DNA of 64,000 bases from Qipengyuania xiapuensis (GTDB lineage: Bacteria; Pseudomonadota; Alphaproteobacteria; Sphingomonadales; Sphingomonadaceae). Below are positions 1-7,933 of this stretch, one piece after another. Below the pieces are notes generated by a model. The model was not told where the DNA came from. It ran no database searches and was given only the letters and a program-made list of their open reading frames with translations. The number at the start of each line of letters is the position of its first letter. Position 1 is the stretch's first letter. A program made the position numbers and the translations under genes. The stretch lies in contig NZ_JAIGNL010000002.1 in NCBI RefSeq assembly GCF_019711395.1, positions 310,001 through 374,000 of the forward strand. The letters run 5' to 3'.

Positions 1-2
1 CC

Positions 3-1937
3 GTCGACGCGGATGGCGAAGGCATTCCCTATTACGAGGTCACCCGCGACGGCGTGCCGATCATCGCCAAGTCGAACCTCGGCTTCAGCTTTACCGATGC
101 CGATCCGATGCGCCGCAACTTCGAGGTCGTCGGCTTCCGCGAGCAGGCGAGCAACAGCACCTGGGAACAGCCCTGGGGCGAGCAGCAGTGGGTCATCGAC
201 AGCCATAACGAGCTTACCGTCACCTTCCGCGAGAAGGACGACACTCCGCGCCAGATCACCGTGCGCATGCGCGTTTTCGACGACGGGATCGGTTTCCGCA
301 CCGAGTTTCCCGACAGCGTCGAACAGCCGGTTTACAGAATTTCGGACGAGCTGACCGAGTTCAACATCGCCGGCGACGGCACCGCCTGGTCGATCCCGGC
401 GGGTGACTGGAACCGCTACGAATATCTCTACGCCAAGACCCCGATCAGCGCCCTGTCGACCGTGCACACGCCGGTCACCATGGTGCTGGCCAACGGCACG
501 CACCTCTCGTTCCACGAGGCGGCGCTGGTGGACTATGCGGGCATGTGGCTGCGCCGGGTCGACGGCACGCGCCTGCGTGCCCAGCTCGCGCCGAGCCCGC
601 GCGGACCCAAGGTCATTCGCGAAGGCGCTTTCACCACGCCGTGGCGCACGATCCAGATCAGCTCGAACGCCAAGGGCCTGTTCGAGAGCGACATCATCCT
701 CAACCTCAACGAGCCGAACAAGCTCGGCGATGTCAGCTGGTTCACGCCGCACAAATACATCGGCATCTGGTGGGGCATGCATCTCGATATCGAGAGCTGG
801 GCGAGCGGCGAGAAGCACGGCGCGACCACCGAAAACGCCAAGAAATACATCGATTTCGCTGCAGAACACGGTTTCCGCGGCGTGCTGATCGAAGGCTGGA
901 ATGTCGGCTGGGACGGCAACTGGTTCGGCAATGGCCGCGAGTTCAGCTTCACCGAGGCCTATCCCGATTTCGATATCGCCGAATTGGCCCGCTACGCCGA
1001 GGAAAAGGGCGTGAAGATCATCGGCCACCACGAGACAGGCGGCAATATCAAGGTCTACGAGGAACAGCTCGAAGACGCGATGGCATTCTACCAGTCGCTC
1101 GGCATCGATGCGGTCAAGAGCGGCTATGTCGCCGATGCAGGCGGCGTGATAGCGCCCTATGGCGAAGGCGGCATGGGCGAGACCTTCGTGTGGCACGACG
1201 GGCAGGAAATGGTCCGCCACCACCTCAAGGTCGTCAAGGAGGCCGCCGAGCACCAGATCGCGATGAACCCGCACGAGCCGATCAAGGACACGGGCCTTCG
1301 CCGCACCTATCCCAACTGGGTCAGCCGCGAGGGCGCGCGCGGTGCGGAATACGACGCCTGGGCGGTGCCGAAGAACGATCCGGGTCACGTTCCCGAACTG
1401 ATCTTCACGCGCCTGCTGTCGGGCCCGATGGACTATACGCCGGGCGTCTTCTCGCTCGAGGGACGCGGTGCGACCGCCCCCGACCTGCCGAGCACGCTTG
1501 CAAGGCAGCTCGCGTTCTACGTGACGATCTATTCGCCGATCCAGATGGTCGCCGACCTGCCGGAAAACCTCGTCAAATATCCGCGCGCGCTCGACTTCGT
1601 GAAGCGCGTGCCGGCCGACTGGGCCGAAAGCATGCTGGTTGACGGCAAGGTGGGCGAGTACGCCGTCATCGCCCGCCGCGATCGCAATACGCTCAACTGG
1701 TATGTCGGCGCTGTCACCGACGAGGCCGAGCGCAATGTGAGCGTGCCGCTGTCCTTCCTCGATCCGGGCAAGAGCTATGCCGCCACCATCTGGCGCGACG
1801 GGGCCAATGCCGACGGTCAGGGCGAGGATCGCCACGCGATGGAAGTCGAGAGCCGGACGGTCACCTCCGACCAGACGCTCGACCTGCGGATTGCGCCTGC
1901 AGGCGGCTTCGCGATCGAATTCGTGCCGCAGGGGTGA
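3..1937 (+). CDS. Glycoside hydrolase family 97 alpha-glucosidase, 5' end outside window
   Basis: The frame is open from the first bases of the window, and the residues before the first internal GTG (position 54) read VDADGEGIPYYEVTRDG, typical of the GH97 N-terminal beta-sandwich, so the true start lies upstream. Family knowledge: GH97 enzymes (for example SusB) have an N-terminal beta-super-sandwich, a TIM barrel and a C-terminal beta domain, and release glucose or galactose from alpha-linked sugars, usually in the periplasm. The barrel signatures HEPIK, GLRRTYPNW and SREGARG are present. The segment VKSGYV has Gly where retaining GH97 members carry an Asp nucleophile, so an inverting alpha-glucosidase is inferred. 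It overlaps the next gene by 4 bases (GTGA), which suggests one operon with the esterase and halogenase-like genes. Confidence 0.9.
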   Translation, partial: VDADGEGIPYYEVTRDGVPIIAKSNLGFSFTDADPMRRNFEVVGFREQASNSTWEQPWGEQQWVIDSHNELTVTFREKDDTPRQITVRMRVFDDGIGFRTEFPDSVEQPVYRISDELTEFNIAGDGTAWSIPAGDWNRYEYLYAKTPISALSTVHTPVTMVLANGTHLSFHEAALVDYAGMWLRRVDGTRLRAQLAPSPRGPKVIREGAFTTPWRTIQISSNAKGLFESDIILNLNEPNKLGDVSWFTPHKYIGIWWGMHLDIESWASGEKHGATTENAKKYIDFAAEHGFRGVLIEGWNVGWDGNWFGNGREFSFTEAYPDFDIAELARYAEEKGVKIIGHHETGGNIKVYEEQLEDAMAFYQSLGIDAVKSGYVADAGGVIAPYGEGGMGETFVWHDGQEMVRHHLKVVKEAAEHQIAMNPHEPIKDTGLRRTYPNWVSREGARGAEYDAWAVPKNDPGHVPELIFTRLLSGPMDYTPGVFSLEGRGATAPDLPSTLARQLAFYVTIYSPIQMVADLPENLVKYPRALDFVKRVPADWAESMLVDGKVGEYAVIARRDRNTLNWYVGAVTDEAERNVSVPLSFLDPGKSYAATIWRDGANADGQGEDRHAMEVESRTVTSDQTLDLRIAPAGGFAIEFVPQG

Positions 1938-2860
1938 TCCGCGCGTTCGCCATCGTCCTGATGGGGGTCACACTGGCGTCCTGCGACGTCGAGCTACTCC
2001 CGACCCCGGCGGGGCATTCGCAGACGATCGAACTCGAGGAAATCGCGGCCGAAGGCCTGCCCGACCAGAGGGTAACCGTCTGGCTGCCGCCCGAGTACGA
2101 GGAAGATGCGGAGCGCCGCTTCCCCGTTCTCTACATGTGGGATGGCCAGAACCTTCTCGATCCCGCGCAGACGCATTACGGCAAGGCCTGGATGATCCAG
2201 GACGTGATGAAGGACCTCGTCGCGGCAGGTGAGGCGGAACCGCACATCGTCGTCGGCATCTGGTCGCCCGACGGCATGGACCGGTACCGGGTCTACGTCC
2301 CGCAGTTCGTCGGGGATGCTGACGGCAAGATCGCCGATAACGTCGCAGAAATGGCGGGCGGTCCCGTCGCCTCGCAGCGTCAGCTGGACTGGGTAGCCGA
2401 CGATCTCACCACGCGGATCGACAGTCAATACCGGACCATTGCCGACCCCGAAGCGCGCACCATAGCGGGCGCGAGCATGGGCGGCGTGATGAGCTGTTTC
2501 GCCATCATCGAGCGGCCCGATGTCTTCGACAGGGCTGGCTGCATCAGCGCGCATTTCGCACTCGTCGCGCCCGAGATCGTCGATGGGGACGCTGCGCAAG
2601 TCGAGCGGCTGTGGGACGAATACCTGACGGCCAAACTCGGCGCGCCCGACGGTCGCCGCGTTTGGATGGATCACGGCACCGTGGGGCTCGATGGCTATTA
2701 CGCACCCTGGCAAGAGGCGGTCGCGGCGGATTTCCGCCGCCTCGGCTGGCAGGAAGGCGAAGATTTCACCGCACGCGTCTACGAAGGCGCGGAGCATGAC
2801 GAGATCGCCTGGAGCCGCCGCATGCCCGAAGTCCTCCGCTGGCTCTGGCGCGACGAATGA
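1934..2860 (+). CDS. Secreted alpha/beta-hydrolase esterase (EstD/enterochelin-esterase-like) lipoprotein
   Basis: The 308-residue protein starts at the GTG that overlaps the GH97 stop. Its N-terminus (MIRAFAIVLMGVTLASC) is a lipoprotein signal with Cys17 as the predicted lipidation site. The nucleophile elbow is GASMGG with Ser181, followed by VMSCFAIIERPDVF, and a C-terminal His lies in YEGAEHDEIAW, as in the esterase/enterochelin esterase family (alpha/beta hydrolase fold). It follows GH97 and precedes the halogenase-like gene with ATGA/GTGA overlaps, so it is probably co-translated and may deacylate carbohydrate or glycoside substrates in the periplasm. The substrate is not shown by the sequence. 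Confidence 0.8.
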   Translation: MIRAFAIVLMGVTLASCDVELLPTPAGHSQTIELEEIAAEGLPDQRVTVWLPPEYEEDAERRFPVLYMWDGQNLLDPAQTHYGKAWMIQDVMKDLVAAGEAEPHIVVGIWSPDGMDRYRVYVPQFVGDADGKIADNVAEMAGGPVASQRQLDWVADDLTTRIDSQYRTIADPEARTIAGASMGGVMSCFAIIERPDVFDRAGCISAHFALVAPEIVDGDAAQVERLWDEYLTAKLGAPDGRRVWMDHGTVGLDGYYAPWQEAVAADFRRLGWQEGEDFTARVYEGAEHDEIAWSRRMPEVLRWLWRDE

Positions 2861-4353
2861 GCGAAACCAGCCCTCCCCACGTGGTCGTCCTTGGCGGCGG
2901 AAGCGCAGGCTGGATCACCGCCTGCCTGCTGCACAAGGAATGGGGCGCGCGCGGCGGCAAAGTCACGGTCGTCGAGAGCCCCGCGATCGGCATCATCGGC
3001 GTGGGCGAAGGATCGACTCCGCAGCTCAAGGCATTCTTCGACCACCTCGGCATCGAGGAAGGCGAATGGATGGATGCCTGCGATGCCACCTACAAGCTTG
3101 GCATCCGCTTTTCAGGCTGGAGCGAGGCGGAAGGCTGCGAAAGCTACTTCCACCCCTTCCCCGGCCCGATCGACCTCCACAGCGAACCCGGATTCACGCA
3201 TAATTGCGCACTGCGCAGGCGAGGCGGCGACGTGCCTGCCCATCCCGACGACTGGTTCCTGGCAAGCGTCCTCGCGGATGGCCGAAAGTCGCCGCATTCG
3301 GGCGAGAATTTCCCTTTCCCGCCCAGCTACGGCTATCATTTCGATGCCCACAAGCTCGGCGGCTTCCTGCGCGAATGGGCAGTGCCACGCGGTGTCGAGC
3401 ATCGCCCGCTCAAGGTCGAAGACGTGGAACTGGCGCAGGACGGCGACATCGCAGCGCTCTTGTGCGAGGGCGGCGAGCGCGTCGAGGGCGATCTGTTCGT
3501 CGATTGCTCGGGCTTCGCCTCGATCCTCGCCCAGAAGAAGCTCGGCGTGCGCTTCATCTCCTTCGGCGAGAACCTGTTCAATGACCGCGCCGTGGTCATG
3601 CCGACACCGCACCGCGAACCGCCGCGCCCGCAAACCGATGCGATCGCCATGCGAGCCGGCTGGCGCTGGTCGATCCCTCTCACCACGCGAGTGGGCAATG
3701 GCTATGTCTATTCCTCGCGCCACATCTCGGACGAGGAGGCGGAGGCCGAGTTACGCGCCGCTATCGGCATGGAGGACAGCGATACCGACGCTCGCTTCCT
3801 TTCAATGAAGGTCGGGCGCGTGGAAGACAGCTGGACACGCAACTGCCTCGCCGCAGGGCTGTCGCAGGGTTTCATCGAACCGCTCGAGGCCACCGCGCTC
3901 CACATCGTGATCTATACCGCGCTCGATTTCGCCAAGGCGTACGAGGCGGGCGGCTTTACCGCGCAGCACCGCGACACGTTCAATCGCCGGATTGCCGCGC
4001 GTTACGACGGGATCCGCGATTACATCGTCGCGCACTACCGCATGAACCGGCGCACCGACAGCGACTACTGGCGAGAAAATGCGGCGAACGACACCCTGCC
4101 GGACGGCCTCAAGGCGATGATGACCGCCTGGTTCACGCACAAGGACATCGCCGAGGCGAACCGCGCCGCCAACGGCGAACAGCCCGCCTATTCGCCGATG
4201 AGCTGGCATTGCCTGTTTGCAGGCTACGGCTGCTTCCCGCCTGGCGAGAAGCTCCAGCCCCTGCCGCAGGGTGTCGAGGCCGCCGATATCGAGGGGACGC
4301 GAAGGATGCTGGCAGCATGCGCAGGCAATTTCCCGCCCTACGAACCCGTTTGA
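2857..4353 (+). CDS. Flavin-dependent tryptophan-halogenase-family protein
   Basis: The 498-residue protein overlaps the esterase gene by ATGA. It begins with a Rossmann FAD motif (VVVLGGGSAGW) and has the VGEGSTPQ loop near residue 50. Lys80 in TYKLGIRF aligns with the catalytic lysine (Lys79) of PrnA/RebH. The W-x-W-x-I-P signature of flavin halogenases is at residues 269-274 (WRWSIP), and EPLEATALH around 341-348 matches the region of the second catalytic residue (Glu346 of PrnA). Family knowledge: these enzymes use FADH2, oxygen and halide to make a haloamine or HOX, and paralogues are common in TonB-receptor/sugar loci of Caulobacter and sphingomonads with unknown substrates. Halogenation competence is plausible, but tryptophan as substrate is doubtful. 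Confidence 0.85.
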   Translation: MSETSPPHVVVLGGGSAGWITACLLHKEWGARGGKVTVVESPAIGIIGVGEGSTPQLKAFFDHLGIEEGEWMDACDATYKLGIRFSGWSEAEGCESYFHPFPGPIDLHSEPGFTHNCALRRRGGDVPAHPDDWFLASVLADGRKSPHSGENFPFPPSYGYHFDAHKLGGFLREWAVPRGVEHRPLKVEDVELAQDGDIAALLCEGGERVEGDLFVDCSGFASILAQKKLGVRFISFGENLFNDRAVVMPTPHREPPRPQTDAIAMRAGWRWSIPLTTRVGNGYVYSSRHISDEEAEAELRAAIGMEDSDTDARFLSMKVGRVEDSWTRNCLAAGLSQGFIEPLEATALHIVIYTALDFAKAYEAGGFTAQHRDTFNRRIAARYDGIRDYIVAHYRMNRRTDSDYWRENAANDTLPDGLKAMMTAWFTHKDIAEANRAANGEQPAYSPMSWHCLFAGYGCFPPGEKLQPLPQGVEAADIEGTRRMLAACAGNFPPYEPV

Positions 4354-4359
4354 TACGAA

Positions 4360-4389
4360 AGGGGCGACAGGATCGCTCCTGCCGCCCCT
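4360..4389. terminator. Stem-loop between convergent genes, probable bidirectional terminator
   Basis: AGGGGCGACAGGA (4360-4372) pairs with TCCTGCCGCCCCT (4377-4389) over 13 bp with one G-T type mismatch and a 4-base loop. It lies 6 bases after the halogenase-like stop and 22 bases after the stop of the convergent lipoprotein gene. Neither side has a strong T run, so efficiency is uncertain. Confidence 0.6.
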
Positions 4390-4411
4390 GAAATCACTAT
4401 GTCAGGCCTGA

Positions 4412-5386
4412 TCACCTCTGCGGATCGGGCGTATCGTCGGGTCCGGGATTATCGGCGCCCTGCACCACTTCGCCCGACTGGAAGATCGGCCCTTCGGTCG
4501 GGAGCGTGACGACCGGCTCGCCGTCGGCGCCCGTTTCATCGGTAGCGATCACGACCGGGGTCTGACTGGACGCAGGCGGCAGGTCGACCGGTGCCTGGGG
4601 TTCACCCGGCGCCGTGACCGGCGCGGTCGCCGGCATGGTGCCGACCAGCGTTTCGCCCGGCTCGACCTCGACATTGGGGTCAAGCGGGTTGGTGTAACCC
4701 TGCACCGTGGTGGTTACCGTCGGCGGGCCGTACTGCGAATCCCAGGCGGCGAGATCGACGCGGTATTTCTCGTAGGCACGGAAGAAGTCCTCGAACACGG
4801 CCTCGATACGGGGCAGCGCGCTGGCCGCGAACACTTCGAGATCGCCCGGAGCGACGGTCACGACCTCATTGCTGACCTCATAGGCCACGTCGCAGAATTC
4901 GTCCTTTGCGGGCGGAAGCGCGAAGTAGTTGTAGACCTGCGTCATGTAGGAATCCTGCACGTCGCGATAGGTCGCACCATAACGCTGGCGGAACTCGCTC
5001 TGCAGCGCACGGTTCGTCGCCGACAGTTCGCGCGCGTGGACCTTCAGCTTCTTGGCGTAATTGTCGACCAGCATCGCGTGCTTGGGCGCCTGGCAGTTGA
5101 GCGCAGCCACGTTGAGCGCGCTGCGCAGGTTCCACGTCGTTTGCGCAGGGGTCAGGTTCGCATTGACCGTCTGGCGCACGCCCGTGGCGGCAACCATCGG
5201 GATCGTCATGCTGTTCGTCGCGCCGCCCGGAGGGGTCGGGCGCGGCGGGATGACTACTGCCGGCGGCGGCGGAGGCGGCGGGGGAGGAGGCGGTGGCGGC
5301 GGCGGTGGCGGTGCGCAGGCTGCAAGTGCTGCAAGGCCTGCAGCGAGCGCTGCAAGGCGAATGGTCTGGTTCGAACTACGGCTCAC
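4412..5386 (-). CDS. Poly-proline lipoprotein of unknown function
   Basis: I do not recognise the family. The GTG at 5386 is preferred because AAAGGAGG lies about 11 bases upstream; earlier in-frame starts (GTG 5428, ATG 5425) lack a ribosome site and lengthen the signal peptide. The 324-residue product starts with an Arg-containing n-region and a hydrophobic stretch ending LAALAAC, a lipobox. Right after the Cys is a run of 17 prolines, which could span the periplasm or cell wall. The middle (about residues 85-200) is predicted helical with Cys residues (ALNCQAPKH, DEFCDVAYE), and the C-terminus is Pro/Thr/Glu-rich and probably disordered. The proline run would need EF-P for translation. Confidence 0.75.
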   Translation of the reverse strand: MSRSSNQTIRLAALAAGLAALAACAPPPPPPPPPPPPPPPPPAVVIPPRPTPPGGATNSMTIPMVAATGVRQTVNANLTPAQTTWNLRSALNVAALNCQAPKHAMLVDNYAKKLKVHARELSATNRALQSEFRQRYGATYRDVQDSYMTQVYNYFALPPAKDEFCDVAYEVSNEVVTVAPGDLEVFAASALPRIEAVFEDFFRAYEKYRVDLAAWDSQYGPPTVTTTVQGYTNPLDPNVEVEPGETLVGTMPATAPVTAPGEPQAPVDLPPASSQTPVVIATDETGADGEPVVTLPTEGPIFQSGEVVQGADNPGPDDTPDPQR

Positions 5387-5480
5387 GGTGCGCCGACCCT
5401 CCTTTGGTATTCCATCTTCTCTCATCACGCATTGACGAGGGATGAAGCTGGAAGTTTCCTAGCCATATCAGTCGGCAAAG

Positions 5481-5512
5481 AAAATGCCCGGGGCGAGAGT
5501 TTCGCCCCGGGC
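5481..5512 (-). terminator. Rho-independent terminator of the Bax-inhibitor-1 family gene
   Basis: A perfect 11-bp stem (GCCCGGGGCGA at 5486-5496 with TCGCCCCGGGC at 5502-5512, 5-base loop) is followed on the minus strand by ATTTTCTTT. It lies about 40 bases after the stop of the gene at 5552-6334. The remaining 5387-5480 carries only the leader of the poly-proline lipoprotein gene. Confidence 0.85.
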
Positions 5513-5551
5513 ACGATCAAGCGTCTTGCGCCTGCGTTCAATGGTGCGCGA

Positions 5552-6334
5552 TTACTCGCGGTTGCCGAGGAACTGCAGGAGGAAGAGGAACAGGTTGATG
5601 AAGTCGAGATAGAGGCTGAGGGCGCCCATTACGACAGCCTTGCCTGCCATCTCGGTACCGCGGAGGTACTGGTACTCGTTCTTCAGGCGCTGCGTGTCGT
5701 AGGCGGTGAAGCCTGCGAAGATCAGCACGCCGAGGATCGAGATCACCAGGCCCATCGCGCCCGACTGGAAGACGAAGGCGTTGAGCAGCATGGCCACGAT
5801 GATGCCGATCAGGCCCATGAGCAGGAAGTTGCCCCAGCCCGAAAGGTTCTTCTTGGTGGTGTAGCCGAACAGGCTCAGGCCCGCGAATGCGGCGGCAGCG
5901 GCAAAGAATGCCGAAGCGACCGATTCACCGGTGTAGATCGCGAAGATCGTCGAGAGCGAGAGGCCCATCAGGACCGCAAAGCCCCAGAACATCGCCTGCA
6001 ACGTGGTCTTGCTGAAGCGCGCTACGCCGCCGAAGCTGATCACGAGGATGAAGGCGAGCGGAGCAAGTTTGATCACCCAGCCTAGGCCGGTGACCTGCAG
6101 CGAGCGGCCATAGGGCGTCTGCACGACGTTGAAGGCCGCTTCGAACAGCGCGGTGTTGACGAACAGCAGCGAGACGATGCCGGTCAGCAGCACGCCCGAG
6201 GCCATCATGTTGTAGATCGAAAGCATGTGCTGGCGCAGGCCAGCATCGAAGGTGGTGCCACGCGCAACGGCGTCGCCCGCACGCGGCACGGACGTTGCGT
6301 GCTGTGAACGGTCGGTGTCGTTCCAATCGGCCAT
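5552..6334 (-). CDS. Bax inhibitor-1/YccA family membrane protein
   Basis: The 260-residue protein has a polar N-terminus of about 35 residues and then seven hydrophobic segments from MLSIYNMMASGVLLTGIV to the C-terminal YLDFINLFLFLLQFL, matching the seven-helix TMBIM/BI-1 fold. The family signature around FTAYDTQRLK and the conserved SLYLDFINLFLFLL near the C-terminus are present. Known relatives are inner-membrane proteins (YccA, an FtsH modulator; BsYetJ, a pH-gated calcium leak), and the exact role here is unknown. AGGGAG lies about 9 bases before the ATG. It appears to be monocistronic, with its own promoter and terminator. Confidence 0.92.
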   Translation of the reverse strand: MADWNDTDRSQHATSVPRAGDAVARGTTFDAGLRQHMLSIYNMMASGVLLTGIVSLLFVNTALFEAAFNVVQTPYGRSLQVTGLGWVIKLAPLAFILVISFGGVARFSKTTLQAMFWGFAVLMGLSLSTIFAIYTGESVASAFFAAAAAFAGLSLFGYTTKKNLSGWGNFLLMGLIGIIVAMLLNAFVFQSGAMGLVISILGVLIFAGFTAYDTQRLKNEYQYLRGTEMAGKAVVMGALSLYLDFINLFLFLLQFLGNRE

Positions 6335-6385
6335 TACAAATTCTCCCTAGCGCGAGGGACGAATACGCGCCTCGCTTCTGCGAAC

Positions 6386-6414
6386 AATATCGGTGTTAAA
6401 CAGTATAATTTCAA
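6386..6414 (-). promoter_or_regulatory. Sigma-70-type promoter of the Bax-inhibitor-1 family gene
   Basis: On the minus strand TTGAAA (6409-6414) and GATATT (6386-6391) are separated by exactly 17 bases, upstream of the ATG at 6334 and downstream of the proC stop. The surrounding 111-base gap is unusually AT-rich for this window. Called by eye from consensus only. Confidence 0.5.
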
Positions 6415-6445
6415 GCGAAACCGGAAGGCATGTACCTAATGGAAT

Positions 6446-7252
6446 TTAACTGTCTTTTCCGGCAGTTTTACGGGCTTCCCGTCCCATTTCGATCCCGCGA
6501 TCGCGCGCTGCGGCAAGGCAGTTCGTCATCAGCTTCTCCAGCGCGCCGCCATCATCGAGCACGTCGAGGCCCTTCTGGGTCATTCCACCGGGGCTCGCGA
6601 CGCGGCTTGCAAGCTCGCGCGGTGAATGCTCCGAAGCCGAGGCAAGAGCGCCCGCCCCATCGACCATCTGCACTGCTAGCCGCTGTGCCTGGGCTTCTTC
6701 GAGGCCAAGCTCGCTCGCGGCCGATGCGAGCGCATCGATGAAGCGATAGACGAAGCCAGGCCCTGATCCGGCGAGCGCGGTCACCAGCTCGAACTGGCTT
6801 TCATCGGGCAGCCATTCGGCGCTCCCGAGATCCTCCGCGAGCGCAGTGACCGCAGCCCGGTCGCTCTCGCCAAGTCCCCGTGCGACCAGCGCATTGGGCG
6901 ACTTGCCCAGCGCCACCGCGAGATTGGGCATGAAACGCACCCAGCCCCGCGCATCGGGCAGTTCTTCGGCAAGGGTTTCTAGCTCCACGCCGGCGAGGAT
7001 CGAGAGCACGATCCCGCCGCGCACCACGCCCGCCATGCCGGGTGCGATATCGCCCAGCATGTGCGGCTTGAACCCCAGCACGACCGCATCGAACGACCGA
7101 TCCGGAATTTCGGTCGTGAAGGTGATCTCTTGGGGCACGTTCTTCGGGCGCGGATTGTATGCGGTGATGCGCGCCGGATCCATGCCTGCGCGAAGCCAGC
7201 CGTCGACCATCGCACCGGCCATGGTGCCGTAACCGTAGATCAGAATGTCCAT
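6446..7252 (-). CDS. proC: Pyrroline-5-carboxylate reductase
   Basis: This is the last step of proline synthesis: NAD(P)H reduction of pyrroline-5-carboxylate. The 268-residue protein starts MDILIYGYGTMAGAMVDGWL, with the dinucleotide-binding Gly-rich loop; the ATG at 7252 fits family length, whereas an upstream in-frame extension would run into the neighbouring gene. The C-terminal dimerisation domain carries the family signature: LAGSGPGFVYRFIDALA, then the segment from GAGALASASEHSP to ASPGGMTQKGLDVLD, matching the P5CR substrate-binding helices. It lies 32 bases downstream of the YbjN-family gene on the same strand. No clear ribosome site was seen before the ATG. Confidence 0.93.
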   Translation of the reverse strand: MDILIYGYGTMAGAMVDGWLRAGMDPARITAYNPRPKNVPQEITFTTEIPDRSFDAVVLGFKPHMLGDIAPGMAGVVRGGIVLSILAGVELETLAEELPDARGWVRFMPNLAVALGKSPNALVARGLGESDRAAVTALAEDLGSAEWLPDESQFELVTALAGSGPGFVYRFIDALASAASELGLEEAQAQRLAVQMVDGAGALASASEHSPRELASRVASPGGMTQKGLDVLDDGGALEKLMTNCLAAARDRGIEMGREARKTAGKDS

Positions 7253-7284
7253 GCGCGGCAGTTGTAGTGCGCTGGAAGGCAGCT

Positions 7285-7788
7285 TCAAGCCTCTCCGGCG
7301 GCGTCCACCATTGCCGATTTGAGGGCGTCGCGCGGATCCTTGTCGCCCCAGAGCACGAACTGGAAGGCGGGGTAGAAGCGATCGCACTCCTCGACCGCGA
7401 TCTCCACGAGCGATTGCGCCTGGTCGAGACCGAGCAGTCCATCACTGCCGAGCAGAGTGCCGTTGCGATAGAGAAGCACGCCACCGTTCGACCAGATATC
7501 GAAATGGCCGAGCCACATCTGCTCGTTCGCCAGCGCCACGAGTTCCTGCGCAGCTGCCTGCTTCTCGTTGGAGATGCGGATATCGGGCAGGCACAGGATC
7601 TGGAGCACATTGTCCTCGCCGCGCCAGATCGCGCGCAGCTGGTACTTCGCCCAGCTGCCCTGGATTTCGCCGCTGATTTCCTCCGCAGTCGCCTCGCAAG
7701 GCCAGCCACGCGCCTCGAACAGCGCCACCAGCATATCGAGCGGTGCGGCGTCTTCCTCGACTTCGAATTTGGCGTCGACGGCGCGCAT
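7285..7788 (-). CDS. YbjN domain-containing protein
   Basis: The 167-residue acidic protein beginning MRAVDAKFEVEEDAAPLDML has the YbjN (sensory-transduction/type III chaperone-like fold) pattern: a helix LDMLVALFEARGW, a strand with an Ala-Ile-Trp core (LRAIWRGEDNVLQIL), then helices with Trp residues (EQMWLGHFDIW) and the end YPAFQFVLWGDKDP. The family is common in alphaproteobacteria next to proC, with unknown biochemical function. The ATG at 7788 is chosen because the in-frame extension upstream is Cys/Gly-rich and lacks family character. Codon use is like its neighbours. Confidence 0.8.
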   Translation of the reverse strand: MRAVDAKFEVEEDAAPLDMLVALFEARGWPCEATAEEISGEIQGSWAKYQLRAIWRGEDNVLQILCLPDIRISNEKQAAAQELVALANEQMWLGHFDIWSNGGVLLYRNGTLLGSDGLLGLDQAQSLVEIAVEECDRFYPAFQFVLWGDKDPRDALKSAMVDAAGEA

Positions 7789-7883
7789 CAGGGGCGATTT
7801 CTCAAGCTCATGGCAACCATGTGCCGAACAGCCCCGCCGATTGGCAATCGGTCCGCCGCAGGCTTTTGGGGAGAAACCAAGCC

Positions 7884-7908
7884 GCTTGTGCAAACCCTGT
7901 GCACAAGC
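7884..7908. other. 8-bp inverted repeat downstream of the double-SPOR gene
   Basis: GCTTGTGC (7884-7891) and GCACAAGC (7901-7908) flank a 9-base loop, 25 bases after the stop of the double-SPOR gene and upstream of the YbjN-family start. There is no T run, so it may be a weak terminator or an mRNA end-stabilising hairpin. Nothing else is seen in 7789-7933. Confidence 0.4.
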
Positions 7909-7933
7909 ACCGGTTTACGGATAGCGGCGCAAA

